DNA from: Prevotella sp. | GTDB taxonomy: Bacteria > Bacteroidota > Bacteroidia > Bacteroidales > Bacteroidaceae | NCBI GenBank assembly: GCA_017467565.1 | Contig: JAFUSV010000131.1 | Coordinates: 1-64,000, forward strand | Direction: 5' to 3' | Length of the DNA: 64,000 nt | Shown here: positions 10,501 through 18,900 of the stretch, piece by piece | Numbering within the stretch: the stretch's first letter is position 1 | How the letters are laid out: every line of letters begins with the position of its first letter | The notes under the pieces: generated by a model | What the model saw: the letters and a program-made list of their open reading frames with translations, nothing else | Databases searched by the model: none | Told to the model about the DNA's origin: nothing | Made by a program: the position numbers and the translations under genes

Positions 10501-10698
10501 GTTCACCTTGATTTTATATTCACCGTCGTAGTTGGTGATGGTACCCAGTCCCTTCGAGTCTTTGACGATGACACTGGCGCCAATGACGGGTTCACCTGCG
10601 ATGTCAGTGACGACACCCGTTATGTTCATTTCCTTCTGTGCCAGCGCCGCCAATGTCGTGCTTAGCGCAAGAAGCAGTGTTATAATATATCTTTTCAT
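7501..10698 (-). CDS. SusC-family TonB-dependent transporter (PUL A)
   Basis: A 1065-residue outer-membrane TonB-dependent receptor that imports oligosaccharides with its SusD partner. A signal peptide (to about residue 20) is followed by a carboxypeptidase-regulatory-like domain (ITGVVTDIAGEPVIGASVIV, about 25-95). The TonB-box/plug region then follows (DEVVVTGMGSQKK ... GISTFGASNKAYILVDGFE), and a long barrel ends in an aromatic-rich strand (AVTVGLQVNL). The start ATG at 10698 is clear. It lies 27 bp after the IPT/NHL gene. Import of mannan fragments is inferred from the GH92 and GH76 genes. Confidence 0.96.
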   Translation of the reverse strand: MKRYIITLLLALSTTLAALAQKEMNITGVVTDIAGEPVIGASVIVKDSKGLGTITNYDGEYKIKVNQYQTLVFSYIGMKTTEVLIKDQTKVDIVLEEDVQNAVDEVVVTGMGSQKKLTVTGAVTTVKVADLKHYSTSNLTNTLAGNVPGIMAFQKSGQPGKNTSEFWIRGISTFGASNKAYILVDGFERDNIDDINIEDIENFSVLKDASATAIYGSKGANGVILITTKHGKAGKVQINGKVETSYNTRTITPEFVDGFSYANYLNEARVTRNLGVLYQPVELDIIREGLDPDLYPNVDWQDLLLKDGAMSYRANVNLSGGGETARYYVSMAYTEDEGMYKTDQTLKDKYSTNANYKRWNYRMNVDIDVTKTTLLKLGVGGNLNKRNSPGIGDDKVWGQLFGYNALSTPLMYSNGYYPAKPVYSTEERDGVTYYTLDENYINPWVSSTQTGYNNEWQNTIQTNVTLEQDLSFITKGLKFTGRFGFDTYNENAIHHHRLPALYSARSRNTETGQMDYQMVQSPQDMNQTTTNAGNRSEFLDLLLHWDRQFAKAHNLGANVKFTENQYITTQNLGDDIKNSVSRKNKGLAAQFTYDFMHRYFLDFNFGYNGSENFADGHRWGFFPAWSVAWNIGEEPWVKKIAPWIDMFKIRFSNGKVGSDATGDNRFPYLYTLLGSTTQLERDEGGGGNGYTWGQNHTNSYGGVRYRQVASESVTWEVARKNDLGIDLVLFNNRFSLTFDYFHEKRTGIYQERRFLPTTVGLEYWAINDVWNYPKANVGSVTSKGFDGNFRYEERFGEVGLTVRGNMTYSKNEIGEYDEENNVYPYQNQHGYRVNQVRGLIAEGLFKDYDDIRNSPVQEFGAVQPGDIKYKDVNGDGVINDGDQCAIGATNRPNLIYGLGVSVTWKGFDFNLHFQGAGKATSLIFGKNVYAFSEGQWGNIFKGVLENRWVDSETAQMLGIPANEDVNAAYPRLSYGGSENNFRASTFWLRDGRYLRLKNLDIGYTLPKALVNKIRFQNIRIFVQATNLFFISKKFSTWDPESLPDQPRGEDYPITKAVTVGLQVNL

Positions 10699-10725
10699 AA
10701 CTATTCACTTTTCTCTATTCACTTT

Positions 10726-12537
10726 TCACTCATTCCCCTCTGTTGCTTCTAAGTTCTCTTCCATCGTAATGGTGCGAATCTGGAAGTTACTGGTGTCGAG
10801 GATGTAGAATATCAACGTATTCTCGCCGGTGATGGCATCGCGGTGCACATCGTTGACCAGGCCTGTGGGGCGATGGAAACGTGCGAAGTCGCGCAACTCA
10901 CCGTTCTCGTTACCGTAGGTATTACCGTCAGAGTGGGTGGCAGCACTGCCGCCAGCGTATGTCTTCACGATACCCTCGGGTGTCAGCAGACGGATGGCAT
11001 CGTTGCGTGAGTCGCAGAAATAGAAGTCGTAAATATCATCGCGACCCTCAGCCTCGTACTGCTCGTTCTTGACAAACGTTCCCTGATAGGGACGGCGCAG
11101 CAGTGCGGACAGACCCACACCGTCAGTGAATCCCTCGTGGCTCATGTCGCCTGCTATACGATAGGGAGCCGAGAATTTCTTGGTCTCCTCGTTATAGTCC
11201 GTACGCAGGATATAGTTGCGGTTGATGACCACTATATAGGCATATTTGCCTGAGGGGTGAATATCAATCTGGAACTCCCAGTTGGTATCCTGTATGGTAA
11301 AGAGCTTCTCGAAAGCACCGCTGCCACTTGACGACTCCGTAGAGGCATTGTACAGGTTGTCGTTGACATAGGGTGACCACGAAGTGCCGAGGCCGCCCAG
11401 CGTGTCGGGCAGGATGGTTTTCCAGTACTTATTCATGTCGAGGCGAAGCACCTCACCCTGTGTGAAGCTGGTGAAATAGAGCTCGCCATTGACAGGATGG
11501 AGCGAAGCACCGTTGCACTGGCGATAGTTGGCCAACTGACGGACGACAGAATTATTGCCGAAGTCGCCATTGGGATCACGGTCTACGATATAGACAGAAT
11601 TTGCACGATACTGGCTGTTGTCGTTATCGGCCGAGATGATGAGGTGCTCACGCCACTTCTTCTGGTCGGGGGTAGCCGTCAGGTCCCAGCCCTCGGGGGC
11701 AAAGCTGGTCTTTTCCATCACGGGGTTGCCCTCCTCGTCGGTCATGGGATGACCGTTCTCGTCGATAGACTGCACCTCACGGTAGGCATAGGTGCCGTCC
11801 TCATTGTACATGAAGGGGTCTACAGCAAAGTCGATGGTACGCAGGCGCTGGTTGGAGAACTTGCTGAGGGGCAGGATGGTCTTCACGGTCTGCTCCTTCA
11901 GGTCGATGAGCTGTATGCCGTGGGCCACGGTGCCGAAGTGAGGCTCCTGGTCGTAGACCACGAAGAGCTGGTCGTGGTTGTAGGGCGAGAACTGCATGAC
12001 GCCGTCGTTCTTGAATCCGCTGCACTCATCAAACGAACCGTCAATCCAGACGGCATCTTCCTCGCGCTCGTAGTTCCTGCCGCACAGTTTGCCGACGACC
12101 ATCTTACGCTCGTACTCAAAGCGGTCGGCCGCCTTGCCGGTCTGTTCCTTCTGTCCCTTGCCACCGACGGTCACCTGTACAGACGCAAAGAGCTTGTTAC
12201 CGTCTATCTGATCATAGGCAGCACCAGGCAGGTAGCAGTAGATGGCATGGTTCTTGACGCTCACCACGGTGGCCTGCTTGCCGCCAATGGTGACACTCAC
12301 CATAGAAGAGTCGTTGCCGAAGTTGCTTCCGGCAATGAAGATTTGCTGGCCGACACTACCCTTCGTAGGATTGAACTTTGTGACGGTCACTGGCTTCGAC
12401 GGATCATAGGGATCCGAGGTCTGCACGCCTACATAGTCTTCAACCGTGGCCGAAGACTCGCAACTGGTAGTTGCCAAGCCTACGAACACGGTCGAGAGAA
12501 TGACTAACGACGTGGTTTTCAGTTTCGTTAGTAACAT
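10726..12537 (-). CDS. IPT/TIG-NHL surface lipoprotein
   Basis: A 603-residue lipoprotein (lipobox ATTSC, C26). An IPT/TIG immunoglobulin-like domain covers about residues 50-130 (FNPTKGSVGQQIFIAGSNFG, VSVTIGGKQATVVSV). After it comes a beta-propeller of NHL type, with blades such as NGASLHPVNGELYFTS and RPTGLVNDVHRDAI. No hydrolase motif is seen. Proteins of this architecture sit next to susC/susD in many Bacteroidetes PULs and probably act as surface glycan-binding proteins. It is directly upstream of susC, an unusual order because such proteins more often follow susD. The ligand is unknown. Confidence 0.72.
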   Translation of the reverse strand: MLLTKLKTTSLVILSTVFVGLATTSCESSATVEDYVGVQTSDPYDPSKPVTVTKFNPTKGSVGQQIFIAGSNFGNDSSMVSVTIGGKQATVVSVKNHAIYCYLPGAAYDQIDGNKLFASVQVTVGGKGQKEQTGKAADRFEYERKMVVGKLCGRNYEREEDAVWIDGSFDECSGFKNDGVMQFSPYNHDQLFVVYDQEPHFGTVAHGIQLIDLKEQTVKTILPLSKFSNQRLRTIDFAVDPFMYNEDGTYAYREVQSIDENGHPMTDEEGNPVMEKTSFAPEGWDLTATPDQKKWREHLIISADNDNSQYRANSVYIVDRDPNGDFGNNSVVRQLANYRQCNGASLHPVNGELYFTSFTQGEVLRLDMNKYWKTILPDTLGGLGTSWSPYVNDNLYNASTESSSGSGAFEKLFTIQDTNWEFQIDIHPSGKYAYIVVINRNYILRTDYNEETKKFSAPYRIAGDMSHEGFTDGVGLSALLRRPYQGTFVKNEQYEAEGRDDIYDFYFCDSRNDAIRLLTPEGIVKTYAGGSAATHSDGNTYGNENGELRDFARFHRPTGLVNDVHRDAITGENTLIFYILDTSNFQIRTITMEENLEATEGNE

Positions 12538-12589
12538 ATCAAATGGTTTTAGTTATTATTATTCAGAGCAATATTTCGTGATGTCGTTG

Positions 12590-15097
12590 CTATTGCTTGT
12601 CTACAAGCACTCTCATCCAGAACCCTCCGATGACCGAGCGGGCCTTGAAGCCTATCATCAGGCCGGTCTTGGTGTCGTACCAGTCACTGGTAGGCACGCG
12701 GCTCTGGGTTTCGTTCATGTACTTGTAGACGGGTGCCACGAACTTCAGGAACGTCTGCTTGTCCTTGGCCATACCGGCCGTCCACATAATCCAGTCGTTC
12801 TTGGTGTAGTCCTTGCGGATGTCGAGGGGCAGTCCGTACTTGTTCTGCTTCTTCAGATAGTACTGCACGTCGCGGTCCATGGTTCCCTCGGGGAAGACAT
12901 TGGTCTGCCACAGCTTGTCCCACACCATATTATACTTCTGGCTCCAGGTGTTCTTGCGGTCGAAGGCCAGACGGTAGTGATCGCCTTCACGGGCATCCTT
13001 CTCCCACTGCTGAGCCATCTCCTTGGCGCGGTTCATGTAGCGGTCGGCCACATCGTTGAGTCCCTTCATACGTGCCATCTCGGCATAGCCGGCTATACCC
13101 ATGATAGCCTTGATGGAGAGGTTGGCATTGTGAGCCCAGTGACCGGCGAAGTCATCCGTGCAGAGCTGGTTCGCAGGGTCCTGTCCGTTGTCCGACAGAT
13201 AGTCGGCCCAGGTGGTGATGATGCGCCAGTATTTGTCTACATAGCTGGTGTTGCCGTCTATCTTGCACAGCTGGGCAGCCAGTGTCAGCATGTTGCCGGC
13301 CTCCTCCAGGGGCATGTCGCCACCATAGACCTGTCCGTTGGCAATGGGGTATGTGCCCAGGTCGTGGGCAGCAAAGGGCTTGGTCCAGCGGCCAGAGAGG
13401 GAGTAGTCGAAGATAGAGGTCATCATGGCCTTCTGCAGCTCGGGGTTGTACACCAGGAACAGGGGAGCCTCGGGATAGGTCAGATCGACGGTGTTCACGC
13501 AACCGTTGGAGTTGTTCTCCTTCGAGAAGAAGAGCAGGTTGCCGTCCTCATCCTCAAACAGTTTGTGGGCAGCGATGACATGGCGGTAGCTGGCCGACAG
13601 TATTTCGGCATACTGCTGGTCGCCACTGTTCAGTCCGTCGTCATAGATGCGCTTGTCGAACTCGCGGCAGCGCTGCATGATGTTGGCATACTGAGAGCGC
13701 ATGCGGTTGAACATCTGGAAGATGCTGACGTTGCCGCCATGGGCCCAGTAGCCCTTGTAGCGCTTGTACATATACTCTATGTCCTGTATCTCGTCGTAGC
13801 CCAACATCATGAAGCTGGCACTCTGCTGCGTCTTACCAAAATTGTGGACGTAGCTCAGCAGGGGCATCTGCGATGCTTTCTTACTGTCTATGTAGCGGCG
13901 GCCATGCTCGGGCATGATGCTGCCGTGCTGGGCGAAGTCCACATGAATCTTGTCGACCGTACCCATGCTGACCTGTCCGTTGATGGCAGGCATGTAGAAG
14001 TATCCCCAGTCAATGCAGATGCCATCGCCCTTCTTGGCAAGGATGGGCTGCTCGATGGTGCCCGTCTTGCCATAGACGACGCCCTGCTCGCGCGCCAGCT
14101 GAGTGCGGGTGGGCTGACTCGACTTGTTGAGGGCCTGCTCAGGCGTAGCAGTCACCATCAGCTGCACATCGTGCTCATTGCCATCGGTCGCGCGTACCTG
14201 ATAAGAGATGTAATTGATAGGTGCTGACAGCAGGTCGTAGTCGTCGATGAGCATCGGCGCAGTGAACACTACGTCGAGCTCAACGGGACCGCATATAAAT
14301 GTATAATAAGTGTTGGTGGCTAATACGTCGACCGACTTCTGCTGAGCCTTCACAATATTCTCACCGCCAATGTTCAGGTTCTTGAACAGGCCAAAGTCGG
14401 TATAGGCACCGCCCGTAGTGTTGTGGCAATGGGCTGCAATGACATTCTCACCGGCATGCAACAGCGATTTCAGCTTGCCGTCCAGGTGCAGCTTCACGCC
14501 CTCTACCCAAGTCTCGCCGGTGTCGGCCACCTTGGTGCCGTTGATATACAGCTCAAAGACATCGTCATGGCTATAGACGATGTACAGGTCTTCCTGCAGG
14601 TCGCTGGCCTTCAGGTTGACGGTACGGCGCACGTAGAGGTCACTGTTCAGGTCGCTCCAATGTGTGTTGACGAAGCTCAGCCCGTCGCTGCCCCATGCAG
14701 CCTTGCCGCGCTTCCATCCGTCAGCCTTGAAGTCGGGCTTCTCCCAACCGCTCTGCTGCACCTTACGGGTGTAGTCGGCCTCCCATGCTTCCTCGTCGGC
14801 CATAGGGGCTATGGTCTCCAGCACGGCACGCTCGGCACCCATCCACCGGTACACCTTACCATCTACACGCAACAGTCCCTCCAGGGGTTTCTCATCATTA
14901 GTCCAGTGGCGAGTGGTGCCATCGGTCAGCTGGTCGTAGGGCGACCAGATGCTGAAATAAGGGTCACTGACTATCAAAGGCACTGACGGCAACCTCAGGT
15001 CTGTAGTCTTATAGGGCTTGAACAGACTTGGTGACTGGGCGATGCTTGCAACAGCAAATGCCATCATACCTAAGCAGGTCATCATGATTCTTTTCAT
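12590..15097 (-). CDS. Glutaminase-A-like protein (DUF4964/5127/4965/1793)
   Basis: An 835-residue secreted protein with signal peptide (MKRIMMTCLGMMAFAVASIAQ). The N-terminal part (PLIVSDPYFSIWSPYDQLTD) and the toroid part (YYMPAINGQVSMG, KENNSNGCVNTVDLTYP, DLGTYPIANGQVYGGDMPLEE, DFAGHWAHNANLSIKAIMGI) match the Bacteroidetes relatives of fungal glutaminase A. A jelly-roll insert at about 100-235 (LYVRRTVNL, DDVFELYINGTKV) resembles the sugar-binding domain of GH2 enzymes. Family members are common in PULs, but I know of no substrate I could assign with confidence. The start is the ATG at 15097; the frame extends two codons further to a GTG. It heads the PUL A operon. A paralogue forms the first half of the fusion gene at 33424-37920. 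Confidence 0.8.
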   Translation of the reverse strand: MKRIMMTCLGMMAFAVASIAQSPSLFKPYKTTDLRLPSVPLIVSDPYFSIWSPYDQLTDGTTRHWTNDEKPLEGLLRVDGKVYRWMGAERAVLETIAPMADEEAWEADYTRKVQQSGWEKPDFKADGWKRGKAAWGSDGLSFVNTHWSDLNSDLYVRRTVNLKASDLQEDLYIVYSHDDVFELYINGTKVADTGETWVEGVKLHLDGKLKSLLHAGENVIAAHCHNTTGGAYTDFGLFKNLNIGGENIVKAQQKSVDVLATNTYYTFICGPVELDVVFTAPMLIDDYDLLSAPINYISYQVRATDGNEHDVQLMVTATPEQALNKSSQPTRTQLAREQGVVYGKTGTIEQPILAKKGDGICIDWGYFYMPAINGQVSMGTVDKIHVDFAQHGSIMPEHGRRYIDSKKASQMPLLSYVHNFGKTQQSASFMMLGYDEIQDIEYMYKRYKGYWAHGGNVSIFQMFNRMRSQYANIMQRCREFDKRIYDDGLNSGDQQYAEILSASYRHVIAAHKLFEDEDGNLLFFSKENNSNGCVNTVDLTYPEAPLFLVYNPELQKAMMTSIFDYSLSGRWTKPFAAHDLGTYPIANGQVYGGDMPLEEAGNMLTLAAQLCKIDGNTSYVDKYWRIITTWADYLSDNGQDPANQLCTDDFAGHWAHNANLSIKAIMGIAGYAEMARMKGLNDVADRYMNRAKEMAQQWEKDAREGDHYRLAFDRKNTWSQKYNMVWDKLWQTNVFPEGTMDRDVQYYLKKQNKYGLPLDIRKDYTKNDWIMWTAGMAKDKQTFLKFVAPVYKYMNETQSRVPTSDWYDTKTGLMIGFKARSVIGGFWMRVLVDKQ

Positions 15098-15447
15098 ATA
15101 CACTCTCTTTTTGTTTTTTAGTTATTATTCGTTTCTTACTATTTCAAAATAAGGTGTCATCCAATATTCACAATCTTTTACCTAAAAGAACCAATCCCAT
15201 TGAAAACTGACTACTAACCAAAATTAACTAACTACTAAAACTATATTCTTTTTCTATCAATTCTGGATGCAAAATAACAAAAAAAGTTTCTGATAGAAGG
15301 AAAATAGCTAATCAAAACAAGAAAAAAACCGTTCAATTCACATTTTTTTGCCTCTTCGGGTCCACGAATGGTTCAATTTTTTTGTTGTTTGAATTATTAT
15401 TTGTATTTTTGCAGGGTCAATAAACACATTATTATCCTTTTGAAAAA
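15098..15447. other. Divergent AT-rich intergenic region
   Basis: This 350-bp AT-rich spacer separates PUL A (minus) from the GH43-like gene (plus). I see no gene in it. A plus-strand promoter is listed separately. On the minus strand the only candidate is a weak -7-like TATTTTGC (complement of 15269-15276), about 170 nt before the glutaminase-like start, without a convincing -33 element. Confidence 0.6.
15381..15411 (+). promoter_or_regulatory. Bacteroidetes-type promoter for GH43-like gene
   Basis: TTTG (15381-15384), a 19-bp spacer, then TATTTTTG (15404-15411) matches the TTTG-N19-TAnnTTTG consensus. The predicted leader to the ATG at 15448 is about 30 nt. Confidence 0.7.
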
Positions 15448-16476
15448 ATGATACGTAACGTATACCATATATTACTATTGTGCATCGTCAGCATGATTCT
15501 GACTGCCTGTAGCCATGAGACGAAACCCATACAACCGTCTACCATGCTGCTGAATAAAGGCTGCTACCCATACGCCATTTCCTACAACGGCCACTATTAT
15601 TTCACCATGCAGTGTACTACAGGTGACTCTATCTCCATCTGGGAGACCGGCGAGATAGAGAAGCTGACCGAAGCCAAACGGCGCGTCGTATGGACAGCGA
15701 CCGATGACTTCGGCAATCATTTCTGGTCGCCCGAACTGCACAGGCTCAATGACCGCTGGTACCTGTACTTCGAAGCCGACGACGGCAACACCGACAACCA
15801 CCAACTCTACGTCATGGAGTGCCAGACCGACGACCCCATGACGGGCGAGTTCGTGATGAAAGGCACGCTGCAGACCAACGACGAATGGAACTATGGCATA
15901 CACCCCAGCGTCATCGACGTGAAGGGCAAGCTCTATCTGCTGTGGAGCGGATGGCCCAAGCGCCGTGCCGAGACCGAGACGCAGTGCATCTACATTGCGC
16001 AGATGCAGAATCCCTGGACGGTCAGCAGCGAGCGCGTCATGATTTCCAGTCCCGAATACGAATGGGAACGGCAGTGGATCAACCCCAATGGCAACCGCTC
16101 GGCCTACCCCATCTACGTCAACGAGAACCCGCACCCTTTCCTCTCACCTTCAGGCGACCGCATCTTTGTGGCCTACTCTGCCAGCGGCATCTGGACGGTC
16201 TACAGCACGCTGGGGCTGCTCCATGCCCCTGCCAGCGCCAACCTGCTGGACCCCAACGTGTGGCGCAAGGAGTCAGAGCCGCAGTTTGGTGCCGATTCGC
16301 TGGGGTTTGTCAGCTCGTCTAACATCTCGGTCTTCCCCTCTACCGACGGGCAGCAGACGCTGATGCTCTACGAGGTGAAGAAGCGCGAAAACAACCGCGA
16401 GGTACGCACCATCCACCTGAAGCCCATCAAGTGGACCACTGACAACATGCCGCAGTTTGGCAGCATGGACTTGTAA
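15448..16476 (+). CDS. GH43-fold lipoprotein with substituted catalytic residues
   Basis: A 342-residue lipoprotein (lipobox ILTAC, C21) with the five-bladed propeller of GH43 arabinofuranosidase-type proteins. Recognisable blocks are FWSPELHRLNDRWYLYFEADDG, KLYLLWSGW, IYIAQMQNPWTVSSERVMIS and EYEWE. Where active relatives carry the base Asp in a DP motif, this protein reads CYPYAI (Y40). Where they carry the second Asp in AIDGT-like blocks, it reads YGIHPSV (H152). The acid-position Glu seems kept (E226 in YVNENP). The usual GPGH segment is replaced by SLGFVSSSN. It may therefore bind rather than cut sugar. It is followed after 47 bp by the PAP2 gene and is divergent from PUL A. Confidence 0.75.
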   Translation: MIRNVYHILLLCIVSMILTACSHETKPIQPSTMLLNKGCYPYAISYNGHYYFTMQCTTGDSISIWETGEIEKLTEAKRRVVWTATDDFGNHFWSPELHRLNDRWYLYFEADDGNTDNHQLYVMECQTDDPMTGEFVMKGTLQTNDEWNYGIHPSVIDVKGKLYLLWSGWPKRRAETETQCIYIAQMQNPWTVSSERVMISSPEYEWERQWINPNGNRSAYPIYVNENPHPFLSPSGDRIFVAYSASGIWTVYSTLGLLHAPASANLLDPNVWRKESEPQFGADSLGFVSSSNISVFPSTDGQQTLMLYEVKKRENNREVRTIHLKPIKWTTDNMPQFGSMDL

Positions 16477-16523
16477 TAGTTAATATATTTCTATAAAAAA
16501 AACTAACAATATCACCTTAATTT

Positions 16524-18335
16524 ATGAAAAATATCTTTCTCTCGCTGCTCTTTGCTGTGTCCGTCTATACACAAGCCGCACAAATGGACTATCGGCAAAT
16601 AGAGCCTCTACGTATGTCACTACCTGAATCAAACGTGCAACTGACGCTGGACGGCATGAGTATGACGCAGGGCGACATGATGACTGAGCCCGCTGTCAAC
16701 ATGATGACTCCAGAGCCTAAAATGGATTTCGACTTCTTCAAGCAGAAGACCAATCCCGGACTTAAGCCCTATCGATTCCTCGATGACGTAACCTTCGTCG
16801 GCGTACCCCTGTTCGTGGCAGGTATCATCATCAAAAGCGAGAAAGTCAAATTCCGCCAGAACTACGAGGACGAGTTCCACCCCAACACCCGACTGATAAC
16901 CAACTTCAAATCGTCGATAGACAACTACACACAGTACTTCGGGCCGGCTGCCGTCGTAGGACTGAAACTGGCAGGCCTCGAGGGACGGTCTGACTGGCCA
17001 CGGCTGCTGACCAGCACCGCCATCTCCTATGGCATCATGGCCGCACTGGTCAATACCATCAAGTACACTGCCAAGGAGATGCGCCCCGACGGCACCTCAC
17101 GCAACTCGTGGCCATCGGGCCACACGGCCACATCCTTCGTCGGTGCCACGCTGCTACACAAGGAGTACGGACTGACGCGCTCACCCTGGTTCTCTGTAGC
17201 AGGCTACAGTATAGCCACGGCCACCGGCGTGATGCGTATACTGAACAACCGCCACTGGATCAGCGACGTGCTCTCGGGTGCCGGCATCGGTATCATGTCT
17301 ACCGAGCTGGGCTATTTCCTCAGCGACATCATCTTCAAGGGTAAGGGACTGCTGCGCAACGACCGCCCCATGTCTACCAGCAGCCACTCGTTCTTCGGTA
17401 TCTCCATGGGTGCAAGCATAGGAACGCACGACTTCGAGTTTACCCGCGACGACCTGGCCTACGAAATCGACAGGCTGGACTTCTCCGAGGGCCACAACAT
17501 GAAGGTCAGCTTCAGCACAGCCACGGCTGTCGATGCCGAGGGTGCCTACTTCTTCAATCAATATGTAGGTGTGGGCGGACGTCTGCGCGTCAGGGCTATG
17601 ACCGCCAAGAAGTGGAACGACTTTGCAGAACAGACGCGCAAGGACAACATCTCACTGGGAACGGAACTGATGAACATCTACTACATCTCGAATCCAAACA
17701 TGACGCAGGAGGAACGGGAGCAGAAGCAGCAGGTGGTCAACGACGTGCTGATGGGCAACAACGGCAACCCCCGCATGGTGCAGGAAGAGAAAATTACCAT
17801 CGAGAGCGACCACCTCACGGAGTTCTCGGCCAACGTGGGTGTCTACTTCAACATACCGCTGAGCGAACGTTTCCACCTGGGCTCCAAACTGCTCATAGGC
17901 CGCAGCATGACACAGGAACTCGATGTCGATGCCTCGTTCTCAGGAAATGTCAAGGACCTGGGCTACACCATGACCATCACCGACGGCCGCATCTCCAACC
18001 TCGACGTCAACCGTTTGCGATCCACTGACCAGAATTATTCCGTCACATGGGACTACCTGACGCTGGGTGGCAACAACTCTACCTCCTTCGGCACTGGTCT
18101 GTCGCTGACCTATCGCTACAAATCGAACTTTTCGTGGCGTGCCTTCGTAGACTACGACTACGCCCGCAAGACGTTCACGCTGAAGTACGACCCCTACCGC
18201 TACATGAAGATAGCGGCCCCCAATGCCGAGTCTCTGTTTGTAGGCTTAGGTTCCGACATGGAGCCCTACGAGTTCAAGAAGAAGAAGAACCTGCATTATT
18301 TCACCATCGGCGGTTCGTTCATCATCGACTTCTAA
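16524..18335 (+). CDS. PAP2 phosphatase with C-terminal barrel-like region
   Basis: A 603-residue exported protein with signal peptide (to about residue 19). All three PAP2 signatures are present: K180-X6-R187P188 (KYTAKEMRP), P197-S-G-H200 (WPSGHT) and R238-X5-H244-X3-D248 (RILNNRHWISD). This is the acid-phosphatase/lipid-phosphatase active site. After about residue 275, alternating amphipathic strands (GISMGASIGTHDFEF, NVGVYFNIPLSERFHLGSKLLIGR, SLTYRYKSNFSWRAFVDYDY) end in GGSFIIDF, which suggests an outer-membrane beta-barrel. The substrate may be an undecaprenyl or lipid A phosphate, but that is inference. It follows the GH43-like gene after 47 bp, possibly in one transcript. Confidence 0.82.
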   Translation: MKNIFLSLLFAVSVYTQAAQMDYRQIEPLRMSLPESNVQLTLDGMSMTQGDMMTEPAVNMMTPEPKMDFDFFKQKTNPGLKPYRFLDDVTFVGVPLFVAGIIIKSEKVKFRQNYEDEFHPNTRLITNFKSSIDNYTQYFGPAAVVGLKLAGLEGRSDWPRLLTSTAISYGIMAALVNTIKYTAKEMRPDGTSRNSWPSGHTATSFVGATLLHKEYGLTRSPWFSVAGYSIATATGVMRILNNRHWISDVLSGAGIGIMSTELGYFLSDIIFKGKGLLRNDRPMSTSSHSFFGISMGASIGTHDFEFTRDDLAYEIDRLDFSEGHNMKVSFSTATAVDAEGAYFFNQYVGVGGRLRVRAMTAKKWNDFAEQTRKDNISLGTELMNIYYISNPNMTQEEREQKQQVVNDVLMGNNGNPRMVQEEKITIESDHLTEFSANVGVYFNIPLSERFHLGSKLLIGRSMTQELDVDASFSGNVKDLGYTMTITDGRISNLDVNRLRSTDQNYSVTWDYLTLGGNNSTSFGTGLSLTYRYKSNFSWRAFVDYDYARKTFTLKYDPYRYMKIAAPNAESLFVGLGSDMEPYEFKKKKNLHYFTIGGSFIIDF

Positions 18336-18353
18336 GCCTTTCGTATTAGGTTA

Positions 18354-18650
18354 GTGACCCCACCCCTGCCCCTCCCCTACATGGGAGGGGAGCGGCTGCC
18401 GCTTTACCCGCTGCATAGGACACCGTAGGCACGCCCCTTCCTTGTAGGAGAGCGGCTGTCCCTTTACCCGCTGCATAGGACTCCGTAGGCACTCCCCTCC
18501 CTTGTAGGGGAGGGGCTGTCCCTTTACCCACTGCATAGGACTCCGTAGGCACGCCCCTTCCTTGTAGGAGAGCGGTTGTCCCTTTACCCGCTGCATAGGA
18601 CTCCGTAGGCACTCCCCTCCCTTGGAGGGGAGGGGCCGGGGTGGGGTCAC
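18354..18650. repeat. 60-bp tandem array between 24-bp inverted repeats
   Basis: About four and a half units of exactly 60 bp contain the block CTTTACCCGCTGCATAGGA and alternate two spacer versions (CTCCCTTGTAGGGGAGGGG and CTTCCTTGTAGGAGAGCGG). The array is bounded by inverted repeats at 18354-18377 and 18627-18650 (GTGACCCCACCCC...), which differ at one base. Because 60 is a multiple of 3, minus-strand frames stay open with a 20-residue repeat. I do not call these genes. Confidence 0.9.
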
Positions 18651-18685
18651 TGACTAAAGCTCATTTACACCTTGAATCAAGCTGT

Positions 18686-18900
18686 TTGGCGGTACAAGAC
18701 GCCAAGCGTGACGGTACCTGATGCCGCATTTTGCGGTACAGAGTGCCGCACTTAGCTATTGCTGCCTCCAGCCAGCAGTATTGCTGCCCCGAGCCAGCAA
18801 TACTGCTGGCTGGAGGCAGCAATAGCAAAACACGCTGCTGCGTACCGTCAAATGTCGGGTTCTGTACCCTTGCCTGTGCTGTCCTGTACCGCAAAAGACG
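18686..18900. repeat. Nested palindromic element with 32-bp perfect stem
   Basis: Inverted arms at 18755-18786 and 18795-18826 match perfectly over 32 bp around an 8-nt centre (CCCCGAGC). On the left lie three degenerate direct repeats containing CGGTAC...GCC at about 21-23 bp spacing. On the right lie inverted versions (GTACCGTC, CTGTACCGCAAAA). TTTTGCGGTACAG on the left is the exact complement of CTGTACCGCAAAA on the right. There is no credible coding region. The element may be a REP-like or MITE-like unit. It fills the gap between the PAP2 gene and the end of PUL B. Confidence 0.85.

Noticed and set aside
12446..14227. Long plus-strand frame (593 codons) opposite the IPT/NHL and glutaminase-like genes
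   Set aside because: Same cause: antisense to two well-supported genes, and the protein is low in motif content.
18346..18650. Two overlapping minus-strand frames encoding 20-residue repeats
   Set aside because: They arise because the 60-bp non-coding repeat is a multiple of 3; two frames are open at once and neither has a start context or domain.
18360..18650. CRISPR array
   Set aside because: The 60-bp units are continuous tandem repeats without unique spacers, and no cas genes are near.
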